From Dyella choica (GTDB lineage: Bacteria > Pseudomonadota > Gammaproteobacteria > Xanthomonadales > Rhodanobacteraceae): a DNA stretch of 64,000 nt. How positions within the stretch are numbered: the stretch's first letter is position 1; each line of letters begins with the position of its first letter. Where the stretch lies: contig NZ_RYYV01000005.1 in assembly GCF_003977665.1 (NCBI RefSeq), forward strand, positions 186,001 to 250,000, given 5' to 3'. Below, piece after piece: positions 8,587-16,102 of the stretch. The notes beneath the pieces are model-generated. The model did not search any database. It was not told the DNA's origin and saw only the letters and a list, made by a program, of their open reading frames with translations. A program made the position numbers and the translations under genes.

Positions 8587-9270
8587 TCAGACACCGATCT
8601 CGGTGATATGGTCGCAACCAAAATTTTTCATGAAATGGGCAAACGCTTCGCGTACAGCGTTGGAAAGAGGAGCTTGCATGGGAGAGTCAACGCCAGCGAT
8701 CACCATTTCGTGCCAGCGCAAGGTTAGCCATGTTTTTTGCACAAAACTGATGCGCTCGCCGTACTCAATCGAGCAGTCAGGATCAACGGTCGTTGCAGCC
8801 TGTAATAGGATCTCTCCCGTGTCCAACCCGGCATCCACGCGGTGCAGTGTGGCACCGATATGATCGACTCTCGCACGTAGTGCCTTTCGTACAGCGCCCA
8901 GTCCTGGGAATGATGGCAGGAGCGATGGATGGATGTTGCAAACATTCATATGATCTATCAATGGCTTGTCGATTCTGCGGGTGTAAAACAGTAAAACGTC
9001 CTGCAAATCTTGGTGCCGGAAAAACGAATACGCATCTTCCGAAAACGTCCTTGCGTCTGAATAGTTGATTTCCTTCAATGCGATAGCATTGGTTTTTGCC
9101 CACCTAGACAGGCCGCAGTCTCGGTCCGTGATCACGCACCAGGACTGTTTCTTTCCGGCACTTGCCAGGCATTCGGCCGCAGCGGCCAGTGCCGACCCGC
9201 CGCTCGAGCCGATTATGCCAAGGGGGGGCGAGACAGGTGCGCGTGTCAAGGCTGGCTCAAGCTTGAGCAT
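8587..9270 (-). CDS. PurN-type formyltransferase acting on a nucleotide amino sugar (probable)
   Basis: 227-residue formyltransferase-fold protein. The catalytic triad is Asn112, His114 and Asp150, in NIHPSLLPSFPG and HRVDAGLDTG. The spacing (2 and 36) equals that of GAR transformylase PurN, so a 10-formyl-THF-dependent N-formylation is well supported. The N-terminal 100 residues are divergent from PurN, as in sugar formyltransferases (WbkC, VioF, QdtF type). It follows the DegT aminotransferase with a 25-base overlap. The likely substrate is therefore the amino group that enzyme installs (inference). Confidence 0.8.
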   Translation of the reverse strand: MLKLEPALTRAPVSPPLGIIGSSGGSALAAAAECLASAGKKQSWCVITDRDCGLSRWAKTNAIALKEINYSDARTFSEDAYSFFRHQDLQDVLLFYTRRIDKPLIDHMNVCNIHPSLLPSFPGLGAVRKALRARVDHIGATLHRVDAGLDTGEILLQAATTVDPDCSIEYGERISFVQKTWLTLRWHEMVIAGVDSPMQAPLSNAVREAFAHFMKNFGCDHITEIGV

Positions 9271-10370
9271 ACGATGCTTGACACCCGGTCAATTTCCGCA
9301 GTTGTCATGTCGTTATAACTCGGTAAATTCAGCGCCCTCCTGGACAACGACTGGCCGATTTTATGCGAAGGGTACGTGCCGAACAGGCCTAGCGACGAGA
9401 GCGGCCAGAAGAAAACACGCCCATCAATGTTGTCTGCGCGAAAGGCGGCCAGCAGGTCGTCGCGGTCGAACGGAACGTCCTTGTCGACGACGATCGTTGG
9501 CATCCAATAACCGTTAACGGTGCCGATGGGTTCGGGGTTCATCGCCAGTGGCAGCTCCGCGAGCGCGCTGCGGTAGTGCTCGAAGATACGGCGCTTAGTG
9601 GCAACCAGTTCCTCGACGCGTTCCAGCTGCGCGCAACCAATCGCGGCCTGCAAATTGGACATCTTGTACTTGAAGCCAGTCGTTGCAGGCCAGAACTGGC
9701 GTGTCTCGCCGCGGGCGCGGCCGTGATTGGACAAGGTCAGCACACGTTCGTACAGCGCATCATCGTTGGTGACGAAGACTCCGCCTTCGCCGGTGGTGAT
9801 GGTCTTGGTGCCGTGGAAAGAGAACGCGCCAAAGGCTCCCATGGAGCCGGCACGGCGACCATGCCAGATCGATCCGATGGCTTCGGCGGCATCTTCTATG
9901 AGGTGCAGTCCGTGTTTGCGGGCGACATCGGCCAGCGCGTTCATGTCGCAAAGATTGCCATACAGATGCACGGCCAGGATGGCCTTGGTGCGCGGAGTGA
10001 TTGCCGCTTCCACGGCAGCGGGATCGAGACACCAAGTATCCGATAGCACATCCACGAGCACCGGTTTTGCACCGAGGTGTACGATGGGAGCTGCTGAAGC
10101 GATCCAGTTGATATCGCCGAGGATCACTTCATCGCCGGGTCCGATGCCGAGGCCGGCCATGCCCATGTGCAGTGCGCCGGTGCCGCTGGACGTTGCGATG
10201 GCATGGGGGACCCCGAGATGTTGCCTGAACTGCTGTTCGAAGCGTTCGATGTATTCGTAGCACCTCTCGCCCCAGCCATGCGTGGCCGCATCCGTGGCAT
10301 AGCGAATCTCTAGCTCCGTTATGGATGGCTTGGTGTAGTAGATGCGGCTGCTTTTACTTTCGGCGTTCAT
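9246..10370 (-). CDS. DegT/DnrJ/EryC1/StrS-family PLP-dependent sugar aminotransferase
   Basis: 374-residue fold-type I aminotransferase. The cofactor Lys is residue 189 in SFHGTKTITTGEGG. The PLP-phosphate site ATSSGTGALHMG lies near residues 59-70, and LIEDAAEAIGS near 158-168 holds the pyridine-N aspartate. The active-site Lys excludes a RfbH-type 3-dehydrase, where it is His. Sequence style is close to GDP-perosamine synthases. It would transfer an amino group from glutamate to a 4-keto-6-deoxy nucleotide sugar. The start at 10370 overlaps the upstream stop by 4 bases. The open frame extends 31 codons further, inside the neighbouring gene. Confidence 0.85.
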   Translation of the reverse strand: MNAESKSSRIYYTKPSITELEIRYATDAATHGWGERCYEYIERFEQQFRQHLGVPHAIATSSGTGALHMGMAGLGIGPGDEVILGDINWIASAAPIVHLGAKPVLVDVLSDTWCLDPAAVEAAITPRTKAILAVHLYGNLCDMNALADVARKHGLHLIEDAAEAIGSIWHGRRAGSMGAFGAFSFHGTKTITTGEGGVFVTNDDALYERVLTLSNHGRARGETRQFWPATTGFKYKMSNLQAAIGCAQLERVEELVATKRRIFEHYRSALAELPLAMNPEPIGTVNGYWMPTIVVDKDVPFDRDDLLAAFRADNIDGRVFFWPLSSLGLFGTYPSHKIGQSLSRRALNLPSYNDMTTAEIDRVSSIVCSSLSQP

Positions 10371-11590
10371 GACATGACCAATCGTGGAATCGCGGTGACG
10401 AATTTCCCGCCCCATTCGCGGATATAGGCAAGTTGCTGTGTGATTTCCTCGCGCAGATTCCACGGCAAAATCACCACGAAGTTGGGGTGACTCTCACGGA
10501 TGCATGCTTCTTCGACGACCGGAATACGTGAGCCGGGCAGATAGCGGCCCTGCTTGTGCGGCGAGGCGTCCACCACATAGCCGAGCAGATCGGGGCGTAT
10601 ACCGGCGTAGTTGAGCAAGGTGTTGCCCTTGGCAGCGGCGCCATAGCCCACGACCTGCTTGTCATTGCGCTTGCAGTCGAGCAGGAAGGCGAGAAAGGTG
10701 TTCTTGATGTCGTCGGCCAGCGGCTGGAAGCCGTGGTAGTAGTCCATCTCCAGCATGCCGGCAGAGCGTTCCTTGGCCAGCAGAGCAGCGACGGCGGGTG
10801 TTTCGCGGTGTAAAGCCTCGTCGTGACAGGCCCACAGGCGTAGCGAGCCGCCGTGCGTAGGCAGTTCCTCAACATCCCAGATGCGCAATCCGTGGCTGGC
10901 GAAAATCCGCTGCACGGTATGGAACGAAAAATACGAAAAGTGTTCGTGATAAACGGTATCGAACTGACGTTGCGCAACCAGTTGCAGCAGATGTGGAAAT
11001 TCGACGGTGATCACACCCCGCACCGCGAGCACGACATTCAGCCCGGCCACGAAGTCGTTGAGGTCTGGTACGTGCGCCAGCACGTTGTTGGCGATCACAA
11101 GATCGGCCTGGCCTCGCGCTGCCGTGTAGTTCTGTGCGAAGCGTTTGCCGAAGAAGCGATCGAGCGTCTCGATGCCGCGCTCGCGGGCCGCCGCCGCCGT
11201 GCTGGCCGTTGGCTCGATGCCGACGCAGGGGATGCCGTGCGCCTTGACATACTGCAGGAGATAGCCGTCGTTCGATGCGATCTCCATGACCAGGCTTTGC
11301 GAATCCAGACCCAGGCGCTCCACGGCCCGATCGACGTAGTTCTTGGCGTGCGCGAGCCAGGTACGGGAGTACGACGAGAAGTAGACGTAGTCGCTGGAGA
11401 ACAATGCATCATGCTTCTGTACTTCTTCCACCTGTACCAGGTGGCAGTCGGTGCAGGTGTAAAGGCGCAGGGGGAAGTGCAACTCCGGCGAGTTCAGTTC
11501 AGCAGCATTGAGGAAGGCATTGGACGGCGGCGCGCTGCCGAGATCCAGGAACACGTCGTGCAGCGGAGTCTGGCAATAGCGGCATTTCAT
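10367..11590 (-). CDS. Sugar C-methyltransferase (zinc-motif, TylC3/NovU-type)
   Basis: 407-residue SAM-dependent methyltransferase with the three-part layout of C-3 methyltransferases acting on keto-deoxysugars. The N-terminal zinc-binding domain has CRYC at 3-6 and CTDC at 46-49. The central Rossmann domain has VMEIASNDGYLLQYV near residue 101, then a C-terminal domain with VVGYGAAAKGNTLLNY. It would add a methyl branch at C3 of the CDP-4-keto-6-deoxyhexose made by RfbF/RfbG. Both ends overlap neighbouring genes by 4 bases. It implies that a branched sugar is part of the glycan. Confidence 0.85.
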   Translation of the reverse strand: MKCRYCQTPLHDVFLDLGSAPPSNAFLNAAELNSPELHFPLRLYTCTDCHLVQVEEVQKHDALFSSDYVYFSSYSRTWLAHAKNYVDRAVERLGLDSQSLVMEIASNDGYLLQYVKAHGIPCVGIEPTASTAAAARERGIETLDRFFGKRFAQNYTAARGQADLVIANNVLAHVPDLNDFVAGLNVVLAVRGVITVEFPHLLQLVAQRQFDTVYHEHFSYFSFHTVQRIFASHGLRIWDVEELPTHGGSLRLWACHDEALHRETPAVAALLAKERSAGMLEMDYYHGFQPLADDIKNTFLAFLLDCKRNDKQVVGYGAAAKGNTLLNYAGIRPDLLGYVVDASPHKQGRYLPGSRIPVVEEACIRESHPNFVVILPWNLREEITQQLAYIREWGGKFVTAIPRLVMS

Positions 11591-12138
11591 TGGTGCACCC
11601 CGATGAACGCATCGTCGAGCAATGGGTAGCTGACATCTCGTTCGGAGATGGCGGACACCTCAAGCGGCCATTCGATGGCGAGGCGCGGGTCGTCATGACG
11701 CAGTCCGGCTTCGCAGGCGGGGGTCCAAGGCATGGTGTGCATGTAAAGCAGTTGTGCCTCGTCGGTCAGCGCCTGGAATCCGTGGGCAAAGCCTTCAGGG
11801 ATGAACACGGCGCGATCATTGTCGTCAGCGAGCTCGAATGCATGCCAATGAAGGAAGGTGGGCGAGCCCTTGCGCAGGTCCACCGCTACATCGAATACGC
11901 TTCCATGTACGCAGCGGATCAGCTTCGCCTCTGCGGCGGGTGGTGTCTGATAGTGCAGGCCGCGCAAGGTGCCGCGTGCGCGGGTTTCGGAGATATTGAT
12001 CTGCGTGAAATGCAGTCCGGGACGTATCGGCGCGAGTTCCTGCTCGCAGAATAGGCGCGTGAAACGACCGCGGGCGTCCCCGACCGGCGTGGTGCGAATT
12101 TCGTACAAGCCATCGAGTGGGGTGGGGTAGATCTTCAC
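11587..12138 (-). CDS. dTDP-4-dehydrorhamnose 3,5-epimerase-family cupin
   Basis: 183-residue RmlC-like cupin starting at GTG. The GTGA overlap with the rfbG stop and a GGAGT 7 bases upstream decide this start, although the frame is open 49 codons further. Visible are TLRGLHYQTPP (catalytic His), CVHGSVFDVAVDLRKGSPTF, FIPEGFAHGF and the closing DPRLAIEWP. The segment that normally reads Y-x-x-T-x-YY-x-P is here YMHTMPWTP, so the catalytic tyrosine appears absent. It probably epimerises the CDP-keto sugar at one position before or after C-methylation. It is not expected to make dTDP-rhamnose, since no rmlA/B/D genes are seen. Confidence 0.8.
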   Translation of the reverse strand: MKIYPTPLDGLYEIRTTPVGDARGRFTRLFCEQELAPIRPGLHFTQINISETRARGTLRGLHYQTPPAAEAKLIRCVHGSVFDVAVDLRKGSPTFLHWHAFELADDNDRAVFIPEGFAHGFQALTDEAQLLYMHTMPWTPACEAGLRHDDPRLAIEWPLEVSAISERDVSYPLLDDAFIGVHQ

Positions 12139-13229
12139 ACTGTCCACTCCAGGCCGGCGTAGCGGGCGTCGTCGACATAAGCGACAAGATCGCGCTCGCT
12201 GTCGATTCGCTGCGCTTCGTAGTAGCCGCGATACCATGAGGCTGTCCTGCCCAACGCTGTGCTGAGGTTCCAGACGGGCCGCCACGCGAGCTGCTGTCGC
12301 GCCCTGTCGCAGTTCAGGCGTAGAAGTTTTGCTTCATGCGGATGCCATGCTCGATCGTGCTCGGTGCGTAATGCGGGCCAATGAGTGCTAAGTTGCGAAA
12401 CGAGCGAGCCGACGCTGATTTCATCAGCAGCGTCAGGGCCGAAGTTCCACGCGCCGGCGAAACCGGCGTCGTTCCAGAGCAATTGTCCGAGGCGCAAATA
12501 GCCCGAAAGTGGCTCTAGCACATGTTGCCAAGGACGCACCGCTGCAGGATTGCGGATCATGAGTGCACCGCCCGTTGCGGCAGCGCGAACCAGGTCCGGG
12601 ACTAGCCGATCTTCGGCCCAGTCGCCACCGCCGATCACATTGCCAGCTCGCGCAGTGGCGACGCGGACGGGGGATTCTCCGGCACCTTCGGCCGCGAAAA
12701 AGCTCTTACGATAGCTGTCCGAAACCAGTTCGGCGCAAGCCTTGGAGCTGCTGTATGGATCGTGGCCACCAAGCGGATCGGTTTCCCGGTACCCGTCGGG
12801 GTTCGCATGCTCAGCGTAGACCTTGTCGGTAGTGGCATTGATCAGCACGCGCACGGATGCGCAACTGCGGGCGGCCTCGAACAGGTTGACGAGCCCCATC
12901 ACGTTGGTATCGAACGTGCCCACCGGATCACGGTAGCTGCGGCGGACCAAGGGCTGGGCCGCAAGATGGAAAATGATTTCGGGGCGATGGGTATCGAACA
13001 CCCTTGCCAGGCCCTCGGCATCGCGCAGGTCCACGCGATGATCGGCGACATCACTCAAGCCTAGAATGTGCCAATGCGATGGATGGGTGTCCGGATCCAG
13101 TGCAAGCCCGGCAATCTCGGCATTCAGTGCACGCAGCCACAGGGCCAGCCAGGAGCCCTTGAATCCGGTGTGGCCGGTGACCAGCACCCGCCGCCCGGCA
13201 TAGGTGCCGCCGAACAGGTTCAAGGCCAC
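12135..13229 (-). CDS. rfbG: CDP-glucose 4,6-dehydratase
   Basis: 364-residue extended SDR enzyme converting CDP-glucose to CDP-4-keto-6-deoxyglucose. It shows the NAD-binding VLVTGHTGFKGSWLALWL (residues 15-32), the Thr-Asp-Lys of INATTDKVYAE, the Tyr-x3-Lys of DPYSSSKACAE and RAGNVIGGGDWAEDRLVPD, all strong signatures of RfbG. Length fits the family. It overlaps rfbF by 10 bases upstream and the epimerase by 4 downstream. With RfbF it supplies the keto sugar for the C-methyltransferase branch. Confidence 0.93.
   Translation of the reverse strand: MALNLFGGTYAGRRVLVTGHTGFKGSWLALWLRALNAEIAGLALDPDTHPSHWHILGLSDVADHRVDLRDAEGLARVFDTHRPEIIFHLAAQPLVRRSYRDPVGTFDTNVMGLVNLFEAARSCASVRVLINATTDKVYAEHANPDGYRETDPLGGHDPYSSSKACAELVSDSYRKSFFAAEGAGESPVRVATARAGNVIGGGDWAEDRLVPDLVRAAATGGALMIRNPAAVRPWQHVLEPLSGYLRLGQLLWNDAGFAGAWNFGPDAADEISVGSLVSQLSTHWPALRTEHDRAWHPHEAKLLRLNCDRARQQLAWRPVWNLSTALGRTASWYRGYYEAQRIDSERDLVAYVDDARYAGLEWTV
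12146..12150 (-). promoter_or_regulatory. Ribosome binding site for the GTG start of the epimerase
   Basis: GGAGT on the minus strand, 7 bases before the GTG at 12138. The other in-frame GTG at 12147 lies right next to it and is too close to be used. Confidence 0.55.
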
Positions 13230-13990
13230 ACCTTCCAGGGTGCCTTGCCGGTTTGCCAGAGCTCTTCCAGCTTGATCCTGTCGCGCAGCGTGTCCATGGG
13301 TTGCCAGAACCCGTCGTGGGTGTAGGCGGACAGTTGATGGTTGCGAGCGAGCGATTCCAATGGCTCTCTTTCCCAGGTGGTGTCATCGCCTGCGATGTAG
13401 CTCAGGACGGCCGGCTCAAGCACGAAGAAACCGCCATTGATCCATGAGCCGTCGCCCAGGGGCTTTTCGCTGAAACGGGTGATGCGGTTGCCTACAAGAT
13501 CCAGAGCACCGAATCGTCCGGGCGGCTGCACAGCGCATACCGTGGCCAGGGTGCCCTGGGCGCGATGGAAAGCGAGTTCAGCTTGGATGTCGATGTCCGA
13601 AAGACCATCGCCGTAGGTGAAGCAAAATGTCTCGTTTTCGAGAAATTCACTCACGCGTTTCAATCGCCCACCGGTCTGGGTCTGCTCACCAGTATCGACG
13701 AGCGTGATGCGCCATGGTTCTGCGTGGCGATGATGCACGTGCATCTGGTTTTTCGACAGGTCGAAAGTGATGTCGGATGTGTGCAGGAAATAGTTGGAGA
13801 AATATTCTTTGATCATGTACCCCTTGTAGCCAAGGCAGACGATGAAGTCATTGACGCCGTGGTGGGAGTACGTCTTCAAAATGTGCCACAGCACCGGCTT
13901 GCCGCCAACTTCGATCATGGGCTTGGGGCGGACGATCGATTCCTCGCTGATCCTGGTCCCCAGGCCGCCTGCGAGAATGACTGCCTTCAT
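13220..13990 (-). CDS. rfbF: Glucose-1-phosphate cytidylyltransferase
   Basis: 256-residue nucleotidyltransferase forming CDP-glucose from CTP and glucose-1-phosphate. The start at MKAVILAGGLGTRISEES gives the family's usual length. The open frame continues 48 codons upstream only as overlap with the fucose synthase gene. Typical motifs are the G-x-GTR phosphate loop (residues 9-14), RPKPMIEVGGKPVLWHI and FCFTYGDGLSDID. The ATG overlaps the upstream stop by 4 bases. First committed step of the CDP-sugar branch. Confidence 0.93.
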   Translation of the reverse strand: MKAVILAGGLGTRISEESIVRPKPMIEVGGKPVLWHILKTYSHHGVNDFIVCLGYKGYMIKEYFSNYFLHTSDITFDLSKNQMHVHHRHAEPWRITLVDTGEQTQTGGRLKRVSEFLENETFCFTYGDGLSDIDIQAELAFHRAQGTLATVCAVQPPGRFGALDLVGNRITRFSEKPLGDGSWINGGFFVLEPAVLSYIAGDDTTWEREPLESLARNHQLSAYTHDGFWQPMDTLRDRIKLEELWQTGKAPWKVWP

Positions 13991-14970
13991 TTTTTGGCGT
14001 CCTGCGCGAGGCCTGGGTACATATCGATCTGCGCCTTCGGGGCGTTGTCCCGGTAGTCGGCGTAAGTTTGCATGAGGCCGTCTTCGAGGTTGGTCATGAG
14101 GGTGGGCCCGAGCAGCGCCTGCATGCGTCCGCAATCCAGCAGCTTGCGCGGCGTTCCATCCGGCTTGCTGTGGTCGAATCCGATCTTTCCCGCATATCCG
14201 ACCACATGGGAGATGGCATTGGCCAATGCCGCGATGCTGACCTCGAGTCCGGATCCGACGTTGACGATTTCTTCGCCGCTGTAATGCTCCATCAGCAGTA
14301 CCAGCGCTCTGGCGAGGTCGTCGACATACAGGAATTCGCGCAGCGGCTTGCCGCTTCCCCAGATCATGATCTCGGGGGCATTGGAAAGCTTCGATTCATG
14401 AAAGCGCCGGATCAAGGCTGGGACTACATGGGCGTTTTCAGGGTGATAGTTGTCGCCGGGCCCATACAAATTGGTCGGCATGGTCACAATGGCGTCGAAA
14501 CCATGCTCGCGACGATACGCCTGGCACATCCGCAAGCCGGCGATCTTCGCTATCGCATAGGGCTCGTTGCTTGGCTCCAGTGGCCCGGTCAGGAGGTACT
14601 CTTCCTTGATGGGTTGAGGACAGTCTCGTGGGTAAATACACGACGAACCGAGGAAGAGGAGTTTCCTGGTGCCGTGCTTCCAAGCCGAGTGGATGACATG
14701 GGTCTGGATGGCCAGGTTGTCTCGGATGAATTCCGCCGGGTAGGTGCTGTTGGCGAGGATGCCACCGACCTTGGCGGCGGCCAGGAATACATAGTCCGGC
14801 CGCTCGGTGGCGAAAAAATCATCAACGGCGGCCTGGCAGGAAAGATCCAGTTCCTGGTGCGAGCGCAGGATCAGATTGCGCGCGCCGCGGGATGTGAGGT
14901 GACGGACGATCGCACCTCCCACCAGGCCACGATGGCCGGCCACGTAGATTCGCCCTCGCTGCAAGTCCAT
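13987..14970 (-). CDS. fcl: GDP-L-fucose synthase
   Basis: 327-residue bifunctional epimerase/reductase turning GDP-4-keto-6-deoxymannose into GDP-L-fucose. The start MDLQRGRIYVAGHRGLVGGA is chosen over an open 46-codon extension because it places the Rossmann motif at the usual place and leaves a 5-base gap from gmd. Catalytic signatures are LGSSCIYPRDCPQPIKE, EPYAIAKIAGL (Tyr and Lys) and TNLYGPGDNYHPENAHV. It directly follows gmd and is translationally coupled to rfbF. The gene pair gmd-fcl is the canonical GDP-fucose route. Also named wcaG. Confidence 0.93.
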   Translation of the reverse strand: MDLQRGRIYVAGHRGLVGGAIVRHLTSRGARNLILRSHQELDLSCQAAVDDFFATERPDYVFLAAAKVGGILANSTYPAEFIRDNLAIQTHVIHSAWKHGTRKLLFLGSSCIYPRDCPQPIKEEYLLTGPLEPSNEPYAIAKIAGLRMCQAYRREHGFDAIVTMPTNLYGPGDNYHPENAHVVPALIRRFHESKLSNAPEIMIWGSGKPLREFLYVDDLARALVLLMEHYSGEEIVNVGSGLEVSIAALANAISHVVGYAGKIGFDHSKPDGTPRKLLDCGRMQALLGPTLMTNLEDGLMQTYADYRDNAPKAQIDMYPGLAQDAKK

Positions 14971-14975
14971 GAGCT

Positions 14976-16085
14976 TCAGTCCTGCGCAGACACAGTATGG
15001 AAGCCGGCCGTGCGCATAAGTGCGTCGCGACGGGACAATGCCAGGTCGGAGTGCATCATCTCCGCGACCATCTCGCGAAAGCCGGTGCGCGGCGACCAAC
15101 CGAGGCACTTGCGCGCCTTGCTGGCGTCGCCGAGCAGCGTTTCGACTTCGGCCGGGCGATAGTAGCGCGGGTCGACGGCCACGATGCGCTGGCCAGGGCG
15201 AACCGCCGATTCAGTCGGCGTGTCGACAGCGATGGCTTCTTCTGCGGCACCCGTACCCTGCCAGTTGAGCGTGATGCCTACTTCACGGGCTGCGTATTCC
15301 ACGAATTCACGGACCGTGTGCTGCACCCCCGTTGCAATGACGAAATCATCAGCCTTCGGTTGCTGCAACATGAGCCACTGTGCTTCTACATAGTCGCGCG
15401 CATGGCCCCAGTCGCGCCTGGCATCCAGGTTGCCCAGATACAGGCACTGCTGGAGCCCCTGGTGAAGACGGGCGAGGCCGCGGGTAATCTTGCGGCTCAC
15501 GAATGTTTCACCGCGCGAGGGAGATTCGTGGTTGAAGAGAATGCCATTACAGGCGTACATCCCATAGGACTCGCGATAGTTGACGGTGATCCAATAGGCG
15601 TAGAGCTTGGCCACGCCATAGGGCGAGCGTGGGTGAAAAGGAGTGCTTTCCCGTTGCGGGGTCTCTTGCACGAGGCCGTACAGCTCCGAGGTCGAGGCCT
15701 GATAGAAGCGAGTCTTGTGCTCGAGTCCAAGGATGCGGATGGCTTCCAACAGGCGCAGGGACCCCAGCGCGTCGGCGTTGGCGGTGTATTCGGGTGTCTC
15801 GAACGACACCTGCACATGGCTCTGGGCGCCTAGGTTGTAGATCTCATCCGGCTGTATCTGCTGGACGATGCGGATCAGGTTGGTGGCATCGGTGAGGTCG
15901 CCGTAGTGCAGGAAGAATCGACGCCCCGGATCGTGAGGATCCTGGTAGAGATGGTCTATGCGATCGGTATTGAAGGATGACGCACGGCGCTTGATGCCGT
16001 GCACTTCGTAGCCTTTTGCCAAGAGGAACTCGGCCAGATAGGCCCCGTCCTGACCGGTGATGCCTGAGATCAGTGCGCGCTTCAT
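14976..16085 (-). CDS. gmd: GDP-mannose 4,6-dehydratase
   Basis: 369-residue extended SDR dehydratase producing GDP-4-keto-6-deoxy-D-mannose. Visible are [20 protein letters not shown], the NADP-contact [26 protein letters not shown] (Thr/Ser and Glu) and [12 protein letters not shown] (Tyr and Lys). The C-terminus is about 10-20 residues longer than typical. It is the first sugar-nucleotide gene, starting only 17 bases after the upstream GT-C gene, with no room for an obvious promoter or terminator. Its product can feed both Fcl and a perosamine-type aminotransferase. Confidence 0.93.
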   Translation of the reverse strand: MKRALISGITGQDGAYLAEFLLAKGYEVHGIKRRASSFNTDRIDHLYQDPHDPGRRFFLHYGDLTDATNLIRIVQQIQPDEIYNLGAQSHVQVSFETPEYTANADALGSLRLLEAIRILGLEHKTRFYQASTSELYGLVQETPQRESTPFHPRSPYGVAKLYAYWITVNYRESYGMYACNGILFNHESPSRGETFVSRKITRGLARLHQGLQQCLYLGNLDARRDWGHARDYVEAQWLMLQQPKADDFVIATGVQHTVREFVEYAAREVGITLNWQGTGAAEEAIAVDTPTESAVRPGQRIVAVDPRYYRPAEVETLLGDASKARKCLGWSPRTGFREMVAEMMHSDLALSRRDALMRTAGFHTVSAQD

Positions 16086-16102
16086 CGAGGATTTCTTATG
16101 CC

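Noticed and set aside
9246-10370. RfbH-type CDP-sugar 3-dehydrase (to complete a 3,6-dideoxyhexose pathway with RfbF/RfbG)
   Set aside because: RfbH has His in place of the PLP Lys. This protein has Lys189 in SFHGTKT, so it is an ordinary aminotransferase.
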